64,000 bases of DNA, taken from Mytilus californianus. Lineage: Eukaryota; Mollusca; Bivalvia; Mytilida; Mytilidae. The notes under the pieces are model-generated. The model had not been told where the DNA came from. It made no database searches and saw nothing but the letters and a program-made list of their open reading frames with translations. This document shows positions 45,908-57,560 of this stretch, in pieces. A program made the translations under genes and the position numbers. How positions within the stretch are numbered: the first letter of the stretch is position 1; each line of letters starts with the position of its first letter. Where the stretch lies: positions 46,751,278 through 46,815,277 of the forward strand of contig NW_026262701.1 of assembly GCF_021869535.1 (NCBI RefSeq), read 5' to 3'.

Positions 45908-46345
45908 TTTGCCTTACAACTGTTTTAATTCGAGGGACACTGATGAGTCTTAGGAATACAAAATGAGCGTCTGACGTACCAAATGAAAAGCTTGGTATCT
46001 TTAATTGATGCGTTTTTATAACAACATGATCGATGCCACTGCTGGTGGACGTTTCTTCCCCGAGGATCCCACCAGTCCTGTAGTCAGCACTTTTGTAGTG
46101 ACATGAATTCATTTTCTGTTTGAAAAATGCTAAACTTTTCGAAAATCTAAGGCATTTCTACCAACGGCATAAATAGCCTTAAATGTGTTTGACACGATTT
46201 TGGTTTTTAATGTTTTTCAACTTCGTATTTGATCTTTGCCTTAAAACTGAATCGAGCGCTACTGATGAATCAATTGAAAACGAAACGTGCGTCGGGCGTA
46301 CAAAATTATAAGCTGAGTATCTCTGATGAGGATGTTTTTAAATAT
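45908..46345 (+). repeat. CGCGTC-type repeat monomers at the right end of S2
   Basis: Duplicate of 37640-38052, here continuing past the S1 breakpoint into TCTCTGATGAGGATG, which is the normal continuation of the monomer (compare TTTCTTTGATGAG near 58668). Confidence 0.7.
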
Positions 46346-48460
46346 ATTTAATATAAATTTACGGGATTTGAACATCGGGAAACTAATGTTGTCTCTAATT
46401 TCATATGTGTGTCGTTCTCTTCTTTACCCCCATTGAAAGACTGATGAGATAATTGCAATCAACTTGTTATTCCGTCGTATCGTCCGTTCGTTCAATAATT
46501 TTCTACTGAGCAGAATGACTTTATTTCTGGTCAGCGGCTGAAGTTTGAAGAGATAACAAGTGTAGATTTATCATTCTGCATTTGAGATTTAACTGTGATT
46601 AAAATATAGTTACAGGCAGGAGTATGATATAACCAATAATATCAAATATTTATTTCAAATAGGAAGCTTCTAAATTTATCTGCACAACTTTGCTTTGGGT
46701 TTTCAAAGGCGACCATTTCCATTATTGAATGTACTTCAAGTAGAAGTTTAACATCCAAAGTTTTAAGAATCTGGCAATTTATTCACCAAACAGACATGCA
46801 TAATATAGCTCGGCCAATTTATAAATCTTGTCGGGTATTGATAAATAAAAAAAAATGAAAGTCAATTTAACCATGAACGATTGTATCGCAGAATACAGCA
46901 TAAATAGCAAAATTTATGAGAGGACTGACATTCAAAATTAGTCTTTATAATAAAAAGGACTTTTGTTATGCGTTGCCTCGAGGCGAAGCAGAATATATAT
47001 TGAAATGTTGATATCCATGCTTCCGACAATGTCAGTTCTTTCAATCAAAATGTTTTTTTGTAATTTGTAAATAAAATTCAGGTTAATTTATTTCATTATC
47101 AATATCATGGACGAGTGTCGAAATCAGGACCACTCGATGCTTTATTGTGCAGGTATACTCCTTCATAAGATAGTGATATGGAACGAGTCTTTTGTAACGC
47201 CCTCCTTTAAAATTTCTCCTTAAAGTTGAATGAGATTTACGTTAAGTATCTCCAATTAGTTCGAAAATCTAAACCGAGCTATTACTTTTGGGCGGGCTAA
47301 TGCCCTTTTGAAAAGAAATAAATATCAAGAAATGAACAAGAATTCATATAATATTTTAGGGTGTAATGGTTTTACAAATATTTATATCAATTATTTAAGG
47401 GGACATTTTCCCCCTTGGAAATCTAAATGTTATGAAAAATTGACAGGCTGTCGATTTTCTCGTTTGAACTATTTCACAATTGTTGTACCTGGGCCATTTA
47501 TAGCACCCTTTACGGTACGGTTTGTTGTTGAAAAATTACGTATACATCAGCAATATATTGGATTAGTTCGAAGATTAGAGTTAATAAATTTTTTTGTGGG
47601 AGTAATGCCCCTTTCAACTGTAGTAATATTGTACATCAACATTGTTAGCCCTCTACATCTATATATTTATCGACATTAAATGACAAATATGTCAAAAATT
47701 ACATCAGCAAATGGGAAAACGAATTTTAAAATCAACGGAAAGTATTCTCTTTGAAAATTTCAGAGAACTCGAAAACCTTAGTATATAGGCGTTTGACACA
47801 GCTTTTCTGTTGCAATCTTGTTTTTAAAATGGTTTCATGTCCATCATTTGATCATTTCATCAATCGCGTTGAGAAATCTTATATTTTTTCAGATTTTTGT
47901 AGTTTGCCAATTAAACATAAAAACAGTAAAATAAAGAATTTAAAGTTCAGGTTTGCAATTTTTCAGACCATTTGCCCTTTTGAGTAAGGGGTTACTAGTG
48001 AAGAGCCCATAGGCTGTTATTTTCTTAATAATATATCGAAATAATATTTATTTCATATCGGTTAAGAATTAGCTTCTCTTATTGGATAACAAGGAGCCAC
48101 ATGACATTCTTTATTCTTAAGTAAAAAAATCCATCGGTCTTTAACAGAAAAAAGGACCAGAAAACTGGTCTTTAACGGACTTTTACATGTTAATGACCAG
48201 TGGGGCGTGGTTTCTCTGTTTAGAGTGATGTCCCTCTAATAAAACGCAATCGCGATTCGTTAATTATAAAATTATAGAAAACTTTATTTTGTATTCTTAT
48301 ACTGAAAAATTGCACTTAAATGAACAGCAGTGACTTACAGTTATTACTTTGACTGGTCTTCACTCCAATAGAAATCGTACAATAACTCGAGTTTGCTTTG
48401 AACAATTCGAATTTATAAGAATTTTTAAAACATGGTTCCTCAATGAAATAAACATAATAG
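46346..48460. other. No gene seen
   Basis: The longest frame (47308-47679, 123 codons) has no recognisable domain or splice support. It may be chance in AT-rich DNA. Confidence 0.4.
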
Positions 48461-48594
48461 TTATTGAAGATACATGGATTGCCCGTAGGACAGTGGTATT
48501 GACTGCGAAATCGATAATGACCTCGCCTACGTTTCAGTCATTATCGCTATCTTAGTCAATACCACTGTTTGGGCAGTCCATATATCACGATAAT
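48461..48594. repeat. Long near-perfect hairpin
   Basis: GACAGTGGTATTGACT at about 48490 pairs with AGTCAATACCACTGTT at about 48554. Inner CGATAATGAC pairs with GTCATTATCG, and outer ATACATGGATTGCCC pairs with GGGCAGTCCATATAT. The loop is CTCGCCTACGTTTCA. It is non-coding; a 68-codon frame reads through the left arm by chance. Confidence 0.8.
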
Positions 48595-48599
48595 GACCA

Positions 48600-50928
48600 G
48601 TTTTTCAATAGCTATTATGTAAATATTTAACAAGGGGATATTGTTACTGTACTTAACAGATGTTAAAAAAAAACATAAATACATTAAGAAGATACAAATC
48701 AAGGCAACTACAAAGTCGAGAGAATCGAGTTAAGTCTGTATTTCGTTCGGGGGACTTTTTTTCATCACTTCGCAGGCAAGGGCATTACTATCTCTCCGAA
48801 ATAGTTTTCAATTAGTTATATACTATCATCTGTCAACTGTATAATTCCCCAAATATGGACTTTATAAAAATTTCCAGTGTTTACATCGGTGGTAGGATAA
48901 TACTTTTCTACATTTTAGCCTTACTATTACTAAAGTTCGGATAGACACTTTTGGTCACATCACCTAAATCAAGATAAACCATATTTCTATTAAGCAATCA
49001 CGACGTCTTTCAAAGGAAAATATTTTCCCTTTTTACTCGATAAAAGCAGTTGATTTCATCATTCCTAAACAATACACATACTTAGTATCACAACACAATT
49101 CAAGTCACAGAAGCGTTGACCTAAAAAAATCAGTTGTGTTTAACAGTATTTTATATTAGATTAAATTCTGAAATGGTTATATACACTCGATTTAAATTGA
49201 AGGGCATCGTTTTTTACTAAAGTAGGAATTTAAATTTGGCTGAGAGGTTTAAATTCGACTTTTAAATTCATAATACTCCTGATGGAGGTTAATACAATTG
49301 CAGGTCAGACGCACACAATTCTTGTATTTTTATTTTGTTTTGTTCATTGGCACTTGATCAGTATCGCTGCTGATTGGCTGTCCCCAAGGGTATCATCAGC
49401 TGAAAAGTCAGTTATTCGGTACTGACATAATTTATTTATTACTCTTCTTAAATTTACTGTTGATACATTTAGAAAATATTAAAATTTATTTAAGAAACTA
49501 TTGTTTCAATTCCGCTAAGTTAGCTGTACAAGGTTTTCTTATTTGCCATAACATTGGTTACTTTTGTAATACAAAGAAATATTTTTCCATGATTTATAAA
49601 GAATGAATTACCAATAAATCAAATTTATAGAATGAATTATGATTTTAAATATTTTATATATAAATCTTTAAAGTACTTCAATAGACTTACATGTATGTAT
49701 TTATGCGTAGTGTATTCTGTTTTTGAATTGTAGATCCCTAAGCTTGGACTATGAAACCATTATACCTGTACTTATTATACATTACTAGTTTATTTTATAA
49801 CAGATTTCGTTTATCATATTTCATAATATATTTTTTTAACAATATAACTTCTCTTCGGACCAGAGAAAAGCTAATCATGTCTTTGTTACATTTTTGTTCT
49901 TGAACAATAAGTGTTTACAGTATGGCATGCTACATCAACGACTTGTTTTAGCTGGCATTTAATCAAATCTAAACAAAGTAATCAGCGAATCTCAAACGCT
50001 AAGTACATGTTGATTTCAATAGTTTATTATGCGTTAAAGATAAAACAAAATAAAGGTAGAATTATGTATACTCTTAAAATCAATTACTACTAAAGAAGAA
50101 AATGCGATGAGGCTAGTTTTTATTCCCCTTAAATTTGACAATCAAAACTAATTAAACCAAAAACTACAAAAAGTATAGCCAAAGACAAGCACGGCATTAG
50201 AGCTATGTATGAGGGAGATAGCTCGTTAAATCTAAAAAAAAATATCGAAATTTTGTAACAGCAAATTTCAATAACACAACGTAAAACATGTAAACTGTCA
50301 AAACTATTAAAAAATTGAAAACAACACGTTTAATAATTTCATGCGTCCGAAGCACTTTTCTAGATTTACCTTCATCATGTCTCATTTTGCAATCATGTCA
50401 TTGATATATACATATGAATATGAGCATGATATCTATTCAAAAGATATTTTATATGTAAAATACATTTTTTGGTTAGTCCGTGAGTCATTTAATATGTCTA
50501 AAAACAATTATGCGTAAATCGGTCATTCTTGGTTAATTTTGACAATTTCTATGTTAATAACATCATATCGACCTTTCAAATTATAGCGTTTAGATTACTA
50601 GTATACCAACTTCTTTATTTATCAATAACATTATAATTATTTTGAAACACTTGAATATTTTTATTATTTTTTGCAATTCAGGCGCTAAATAACAGCTCTT
50701 ATAAAACCTCCTTCTTTCTTACTACGACGTATCATAAATACTACCCGCCATTAATTTATTGACCAATATCACAAGGAATCATAGCTAATACAATGGCAAG
50801 ATAGGAAATACCTCTTTTATTGAGAATTTAAGTACTTGCGTTCTATGTATGACGTCACAAATAACACTCATCTTGATTTTCCACGAAATTTCAATGTAAA
50901 CGAGTAAATTTCCATTGAATTTTTTTTC
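48600..50928. other. No gene seen; one diverged repeat monomer
   Basis: Positions 49255-49445 hold a diverged part of the CGCGTC-type repeat (GTATCGCTGCTGATTGGCTG, CCCCAAGGGTATCATCAGC). The rest is AT-rich with short frames only. Confidence 0.45.
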
Positions 50929-51045
50929 AGGAAACATAGAGCGCATGCGTCGACAAAAAAAATCTTTTAACATAATGTTTGTTATGAAATTTTACATATC
51001 TGACCTGAATATTTAGTTTGTCGACGCTTGCACTCTATGTTTCCT
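50929..51045. mobile_element. 117-bp MITE with 28-bp inverted termini
   Basis: AGGAAACATAGAGCGCATGC at 50929 is inverted at the right end (GCTTGCACTCTATGTTTCCT, to 51045), and GTCGACAAA pairs with TTTGTCGAC. A diverged relative is at 9820-9965. No target duplication is evident. Confidence 0.65.
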
Positions 51046-51629
51046 AGGCCTTGATTTAGATATGGTTGTTTTTTCCGCGACTTCCGTACCTTTTTCTCCT
51101 GGTATTTACCAAAATGAATATTTTGATATTATATGTATTGCACCTTGCTTGTATTTGACCTCCATAACCATCCAGGACGTTTCGTACACCACTGGGTGAA
51201 CAAATACTAGTATAAAAAAGTGATAAATGTTCTGCCGTACAACAGGTTACATTTGGACCATTTTAAGGAAATTCAATGATCACCCCCTCCCCCCCATTCA
51301 CTGAATTAATCTTTTCAGACATATTATACATGTTAAACAGTGAAAAAGAAATGTTTTTAGCTAAAAATCAAACTCCAATTGTTTAATTTACTTGCACTAA
51401 ATATATACTACTATAAGTAGAAAGTTAATATTCGAGTGCTAATTCATCCGTTTTTTTAATCATCTGGGTCTGATATAAATTTATATACTGAGGAACTTGA
51501 CTTCTCTTACAGAGGACTAAATAAAGGCAACAGTAGTATACCGCTGTTCAATAGTCATAAATCGATTTAACTGACACAAATCCGGGTCACAAACCAAAAC
51601 CGGGGGAAACACATAAAAGTATTAAAATA
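51046..51629. other. No gene seen
   Basis: Spacer with a short C-run near 51283-51295. Confidence 0.45.
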
Positions 51630-52030
51630 AGAGGATGTGGTATGATTAATGCCAACGAGGGAACTTTCCACCAGAGACAAAATAATGTAGAAGTTTGCAG
51701 CAATGAGCAAAAAATTCCCATACCACACGGCAAGTTATTAAAGGCCTCGACATAACAAATGTCAAATAATTCAAACGAGAAAACTAACTGTCTGATTTAT
51801 TTAAACAAAATAAACGAAAACACAAATATGATAAACAGCAACATACGATAACATTGAATTACAGGCTGCTGACTTTTGATAGATACATAATTAATGTGGC
51901 AGGATTCAACATGTGTGTTGAAGCCAAACCATCCCTGGGACAGGAGTTTAGCAGCACAACATGATAACATGAGAGTATTTAAAAGTTCTTGACATATCAG
52001 ATCAACACTAAGCACTCTATAAACAAAAAG
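51630..52030 (-). repeat. 3' tail of Penelope-like element, type 3
   Basis: The terminus is GAGGATGTGGTATGATTAAT. Then come CAATGAGCAAAAAATTCCCA, CATACCACACGGCAAG, AATAATTCAAACGAGAAAAC and GAATTACAGGCTGCTGAC. The order of blocks parallels types 1 and 2, but the body differs. It is 5' truncated. Confidence 0.65.
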
Positions 52031-55000
52031 CAAAAGGACTAAGGATACGTCCAACCGATCGAGAAATACTCGCGGTTATTGAGAGCAGGTTCAAAGCCAA
52101 CAACAACTAATATCATGTTTTCAAGATAAGATCATCAAACAGTACACATAGTTTAGTGTAAAGACTTAATAATTTATAATCAGAGAAGGACATTATCTCA
52201 TGCAATACCAAAATATGGGTATTGACAGTATGAAAGACCATAAATATTGTTAGATGTAAAGCAGAAATATTTATCTATGTTTAAATTAATTGATAAAAAA
52301 AATCAACGTTTGTTCCAAATGAAAACAAAAATCTTTTGATAGTGTTTCTTTTCAGTTTCCAAAAAAAGTGAAAATTGTACTTAACATGGATTGTCTCTGA
52401 AATATATATTTTGCAACTGTACATGCGGTTACAGTTATATTTGGATTCGGAAAACATAATACAATCTCACATCCTATAGCGGTTGAAAAACCATAGAAAT
52501 TTAATTCAAATAGGAAAAATAGAAACCACTAAAATTCAACATTGAACTCATGCATTTATTCAGGTGCTAAGCACTTTCTTACCCCTTTTCCAATATACAG
52601 GTAGTCTATGCAACAACATGCTTACCAAAATATCATTTATATTAAGATTTCTTATCTGTGCAGTATTGTCTATTCTATATATTTGAGTTTCAAAAATAAA
52701 TGTACTTTCGTCGGAATATAAAATCAGCTACAAAACTTTTTTGTACGCGTTTATGTCAGATGTATTTGTATGTTTGTTTGAACTTTAAGCTATTTGTGTT
52801 TGCATTTCTGTGATGTAAGTTTTCGCAGTTTTAGCTGCTGGATCCCTATTATTGGGAAAGTGTTTATGAAATTATGTTATACAATACTGTATGTAATATC
52901 AACAACAAAAACCAGTTTTGGCTGCTGGATTCCAATTATTGTTTGCCAATTATGTCTATTTGGGTTGCTCATCCACTTTTTCAATAATTAATTAACGAAA
53001 CCCTAAACAACTGTCTTAAAAGTTGGAGGTCTAGCTACCTACAAAAACCTGGTTCAACCCACCAGTTACTTCAGAAAATGGCTGTACCATGTCAGAAATA
53101 TGGCATTTTTCTTTACTTGTTCCGTTGGTTGATTTAGACGAGCGTTCGATTTTGCTAGGTTTTATGGACTTCCCCCTTTTTTAATTTACCTTTGAGGTCG
53201 GTATTTTTAAAAAAACTTATTTCTACACTGTGTTGATTAAGAACACGTTTACTGTTCGTTATACTGAGATAAGCAACTTTTTTTATCCGAAACAAAATAT
53301 GTAGGCAGAAAAACTGTTACAAATGCTTACCACCACTATTCTGATATGCTTTAAAAAAATAAAGAGCTCTTATTATATCAAACGATTGATTAAAATATGT
53401 TAATTTATAGCGTAAAATTAACCCCCTGCATTACAAATATTTAGATATTATCACATCGGGTATTTTGATGTTTTTTTCTTCCTTCTTCAATTGATTACAT
53501 TCATTAATGACTAATATGTCAACAATTTATGAAAAAATTATACAACTGATTTGTATTATGATCAAATAGTAATATTTCTCTTGGCATCCTGACAAAATGG
53601 CCATTCCTATACACTTAATAACATAATAAATTGTTACTTGGGTTAACAAAATACAATGCACAAAAATAGACTTGTAATATGTTAAAACTTTAACCCATTT
53701 GCATGACAAACATTTATTAAATACCCTTATCGTTTGGATTCTTTGGTTTTTTCAATAGATCCAATGAAGCAGTATCTTTATACTACAAAAACACGAAAAG
53801 GTTTGATATTAAAACAATACATGACACGACTGATTTTTGTGTACTCCATTCCTTTGTGTAGGTTTTAAAACCAATTTCAAATGTTGTGCATACATTTATG
53901 TGCAAAATATTTCAACGTAATATATAAAAGAGAATAATATAAAAAGATCATTTTAAATTTGGGGTCTCATTAGTCTAGTATAATCAAATACATTTGATTA
54001 AATGTATGTGTCTGAAACGCTTTTCATGATTTACTTCATCAAGACCACTAAAAGCCAAGGATGAATTAGTATCGAAACACGACAGGTGGTATATGACCAA
54101 AAACAAATCTAAAATAAATAATCAAATCCATCAAAGATCACTTTTGCCTGAGAGAATTGGAACCTTAGATTCTGTATAATTTCTCATTTATAAACAGACT
54201 ATATTAGAAAGGTATGTTATGAAACTTGATGGTTTACAGGTTATTAGAACTTTGAACTAAAGGGAGGGGTTTCCATTTCATGGATAGGATGCATATTTGG
54301 TCATTCATTATGCTAATTTGAGATGTCCTTAACTGTTGATTGTTTAATTAACTTTTCTATCTTGCTTTTTGCAAAACATATAATTGACTAATTTAACCAA
54401 GTATTTGGTTTCGGAAACTTTAGAGTTAGCAAAGTAACACATTATTACTTGTGAAGAGAAAAACAAGACTAACATATTTCTTTTTTTTTTGCTGCTTGAA
54501 ATTCAGAATATGATTTCAAGAAGACTTTCATCATTGAAATAACTCCTTTAGATTAACGTTTTGCTTCATAGATAATGTCCTAGCACTGGACATTTCACAT
54601 ATGTTTGACTATGTATATCAAACCTATCGCATTGTAAGTTTTAAAAAAAATACCACTAACACAATGAGCCTGACTTGCATCTAAAAATTGACAAAGCTAA
54701 ATTAAGATATTGACTTTAAGGCAAAACAGAAGATTTTACTTTTCCTTTTTGTCCTTTCTATTTCTGGATAGCAACATTTCAGTTGTACCTGCATATCGAG
54801 TATTTATCTAACAGTTATTGTGATATGTCATAGCTTCAAACCTATCATGACTTTTTTTATAGAGACTCAGGATTCTTAATTAGGAATGGTTTAAGTCATC
54901 TCTTTGAACAATTTACGAAATCCATCATGATTTGGTTTACCCGTATGGAATATCTGTGATACAGATGACCACTGGTATATTAACATTTGTTGTTTCCACA

Positions 55001-55089
55001 ATCCCTTCATTCTCTATTGACATATGACATCAACTAATATGTTGTATTGCCCGATATTTATTTACAATGCGAAGTATGACGATTGACAT
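52031..55089. other. No gene seen
   Basis: Three kilobases of AT-rich DNA without a frame above 65 codons or any repeat I could match in the window. Confidence 0.45.
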
Positions 55090-55330
55090 TAGTAGATCAA
55101 AACATGCTTACCCATTCGGAGCACCTGCTGTCACATCCTGTTTTGAAAGGGTTAATATTGTTCAATCATTGGTTATCTGTGAAGTGTTTTGTGAAATGTT
55201 AATTGTCTATTCGTTTTTGTTTTTGTTTTTTTTTTTCTTATGTTATTTTGTTTTTTCTATGACCTGGGTTTTTGATAGCCTTTTCAACTCCTTCTCGGTT
55301 TATTTTGGTATTGATCTCGGTCGTGCCAAG
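55090..55330 (+). repeat. Diverged dispersed repeat, type 4
   Basis: CCATTCGGAGCACCTGCTGT, then a T-rich stretch with TTTTTTCTATGACCTGGG and TCGGTTTATTTTGGTA, follows the block order of the copy at 62655-62870 (minus). The 96-codon frame across it is accidental. Confidence 0.45.
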
Positions 55331-56033
55331 CTGCACTGTTTAAGGAATTTTATATAATGTTTTCTCCTTAGTGAAGTCACTAACGTATCGTTTTCAGTTC
55401 CCAAAAAAAGTTTCAAGTAAGTTGTTCACGTAATTTTACTTTCTTCCTGATTTGCTATTTTTAAAACTACAAAATGTGATTAAATTAACTTTAGCATAAG
55501 AAGTTATTAAAACAGATTACCGCGGAAACAAATCCTTTTAAAGTTTGATACTTCATTAAAGGATCTCAAATGTTAATATAAAAGTTCATGTGTTCTGTTC
55601 TACAATATTCAACTCACTGAAAAAAGCTTACCTCTCGGAATCTAAAATATTATATGCCTTTCAAAATGGAAAATTGTCATAGTTCGTCTGATTTTTAAAC
55701 TTTATTCTATTCCTGTATGTAATACGCAAGTGGTACAACACGGAACATAGCTGAACTAATTCTAACTTCATTAGATGAAGTTCACAGGATTTAAATGACA
55801 TTTCAGTTCATTCGTTTCATAATTTTACAAGGTAAACAACTTTTTAAATTTCTGTTTTTTGTCTTTTCTTTGGATCTGTTTAATGAGTATAAATTTGAAC
55901 ATTTATTATATGTTCTTTTCGAAATATCAAACTTTCTTTGTAATCTTGAAAGACCGATTTATATCAGATAAATTTCAACAAACACGACCATGTGTTCCTC
56001 ACATTTTATATAACCATCTATGATGAAAAAATT
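55331..56033. other. No gene seen
   Basis: AT-rich spacer. No coding or repeat signal was recognised. Confidence 0.45.
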
Positions 56034-56685
56034 GAGAATGGAAATGGGGAATGTGTCAAAGAGACAACAACCCGACCAAAGAGCAGAAAACAGCCCAAGG
56101 CCACCAATGGGTCTTCAACACAGCGAGAAAATCCCGCAGTCGGAGGCGGGCTTCAGCTGGCCCCTAAACAAAATTGTGTACTAGTTCAGTGAAAATGGAC
56201 GTCACACTAAACTCCGAAACATATAAATGAATTAAAATTATAAAAAAACATACAAGACTAACAAAGGCCAGAGGCTCCTAACTTGGGACAGGCGCAAACA
56301 TGCAGTGGGGTTAAACATGTTTTGTGAGATCTCAACCCTCCCCCTATACCTCTAGCCAATGTAGAATAAAGAAACACACAGCACTAAGCACAGTAAAACT
56401 CAGTTAAAAAGAAGTCCGAGTCCGATGTCAGAAAAGGTAACAGAAGAAACAAAGAAAAATGACAATGATACAAAAATGAACAAAGGACTACTAGCAGTTA
56501 CTGACATGCCAGCTCCAAACCTCAATTAAACTGATTGAAATATTATGTCTTCATCATAGGAAAATCAAGCACAATCCCTCCCGTTAGGGGTTTAGTATCA
56601 TACCATCATAATATATATGAGAAGAACATAACCCCTATCATGCCAACAACTGGTTTTAGAATAAATGTGTTTATTTCCGATGCAA
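56034..56685 (-). repeat. 3' tail of Penelope-like element, type 2, first of a head-to-tail pair
   Basis: Its 3' end is TGGAAATGGGGAATGTGTCA (56039). The body has AGCAGAAAACAGCCCAAGG, AAGGCCAGAGGC, CAACCCTCCCCCTATACC and CTGACATGCCAGCTCC, and ends near GTTTATTTCCGATGCAAA. It is cut there and is followed within ~15 bp by the 3' end of the next copy in the same orientation. Confidence 0.85.
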
Positions 56686-56691
56686 ATAAAA

Positions 56692-57560
56692 TTGAGGATG
56701 GAAATGGGGAATGTGTCAAATAGACAACAACCCGACAATAGAGCAGACAACAGCCGAAGGTCACCAATGGGTCTACAACGCAGCGAGAAACTCCCGCACC
56801 TGGAGGCTTCCTTCAGCTGGCCCCTAAACAAATATGTATACTAGTTCAGTGATTATGGACGTCACACTTAACTCCAGATTATACACAAGAAACTAAAATT
56901 AAAAATGATACAAGACTAACAAAGGCCAGAGGCTCCTGACTTGGGACAGGCGCAAACATGCAGTGGGCTTAAATATCTTTTTTGAGATCTCAACCCTCCC
57001 CCTATACCTCTAGCCAATGAAGAAAAAACAAACGCACAACAGTACGCACAGTAAAACTCAGTTTAAGAGAAGTCCGAGTCCGATGTCAGAATAGGAAACA
57101 AAAGAAAATAAACAAAATGACAATAATACATAAATAACAACAGACTACTAGCAGTTACTGACATGCCAGCTCCAGACCTCAATTAAACTGATTGAAAGAT
57201 TATATCTTCATCATATGAATATCTGGCACAATCCCTCCTGTTAGGGGTTTAGTATTATACCATCATAAAATATATAAGAAAGACCCTATGAGTGATATAT
57301 GCTATATTTAATGACCTGACAACAGTATCCTAACTATGGCCCTTCTGAATAAGTCTGTTTAAAAGTTTGGTTAGCTTTTGAGGTGAATGACGAAATTTTT
57401 GTGCTTTGTATAGAATATTACCATAAATGATTAGATGTGAAATATCTGAACGTTAAGATGTATGTACGTTGATTTATATTTACGAATGATGTCCTTGTAC
57501 CGATGATAAAATTTAGTAAATGTTTTGACTAGTTTGTGATAGTTTGTGAGAATTTTCTGG
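56692..57560 (-). pseudogene. 3' end of a second Penelope-like element with the C-terminus of its RT
   Basis: The 3' tail (56692 to about 57289) matches 56034-56685. Beyond it, the minus strand from 57560 down to about 57290 encodes a decayed RT C-terminus. Recoverable words are YHKLVKTFTKFYHRYKD, a FYGNI-like patch, KLT-L-LNRLI-like patches and VRSLNIAYI. These align with YHKLRKTFAKFFHRYKD and VIRSLNIVYI of the element at 38053-39604. Frameshifts and stops interrupt it. This shows that type-2 tails belong to Penelope-like elements. Confidence 0.75.

Larger units (their letters stand above)
40720..46320. repeat. Duplicated segment S2 (5.6 kb), direct copy of S1
   Basis: It has the same contents as S1. 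Its left edge abuts the 3' end of the Penelope-like element. Its right edge continues smoothly into a CGCGTC-type monomer (TATCTCTGATGAGG), so this is the less disturbed border. The (AT)n tract at 41880 is shorter than in S1. Confidence 0.95.

Noticed and set aside
32453..46320. S1 and S2 as giant terminal repeats of one mobile element
   Set aside because: They contain unrelated older repeats and a host-like exon, and lack terminal signatures; duplication or haplotype joining explains them better.
47308..47679. 123-codon frame as a gene
   Set aside because: No domain, no splice signals checked convincingly, AT-rich chance ORF plausible.
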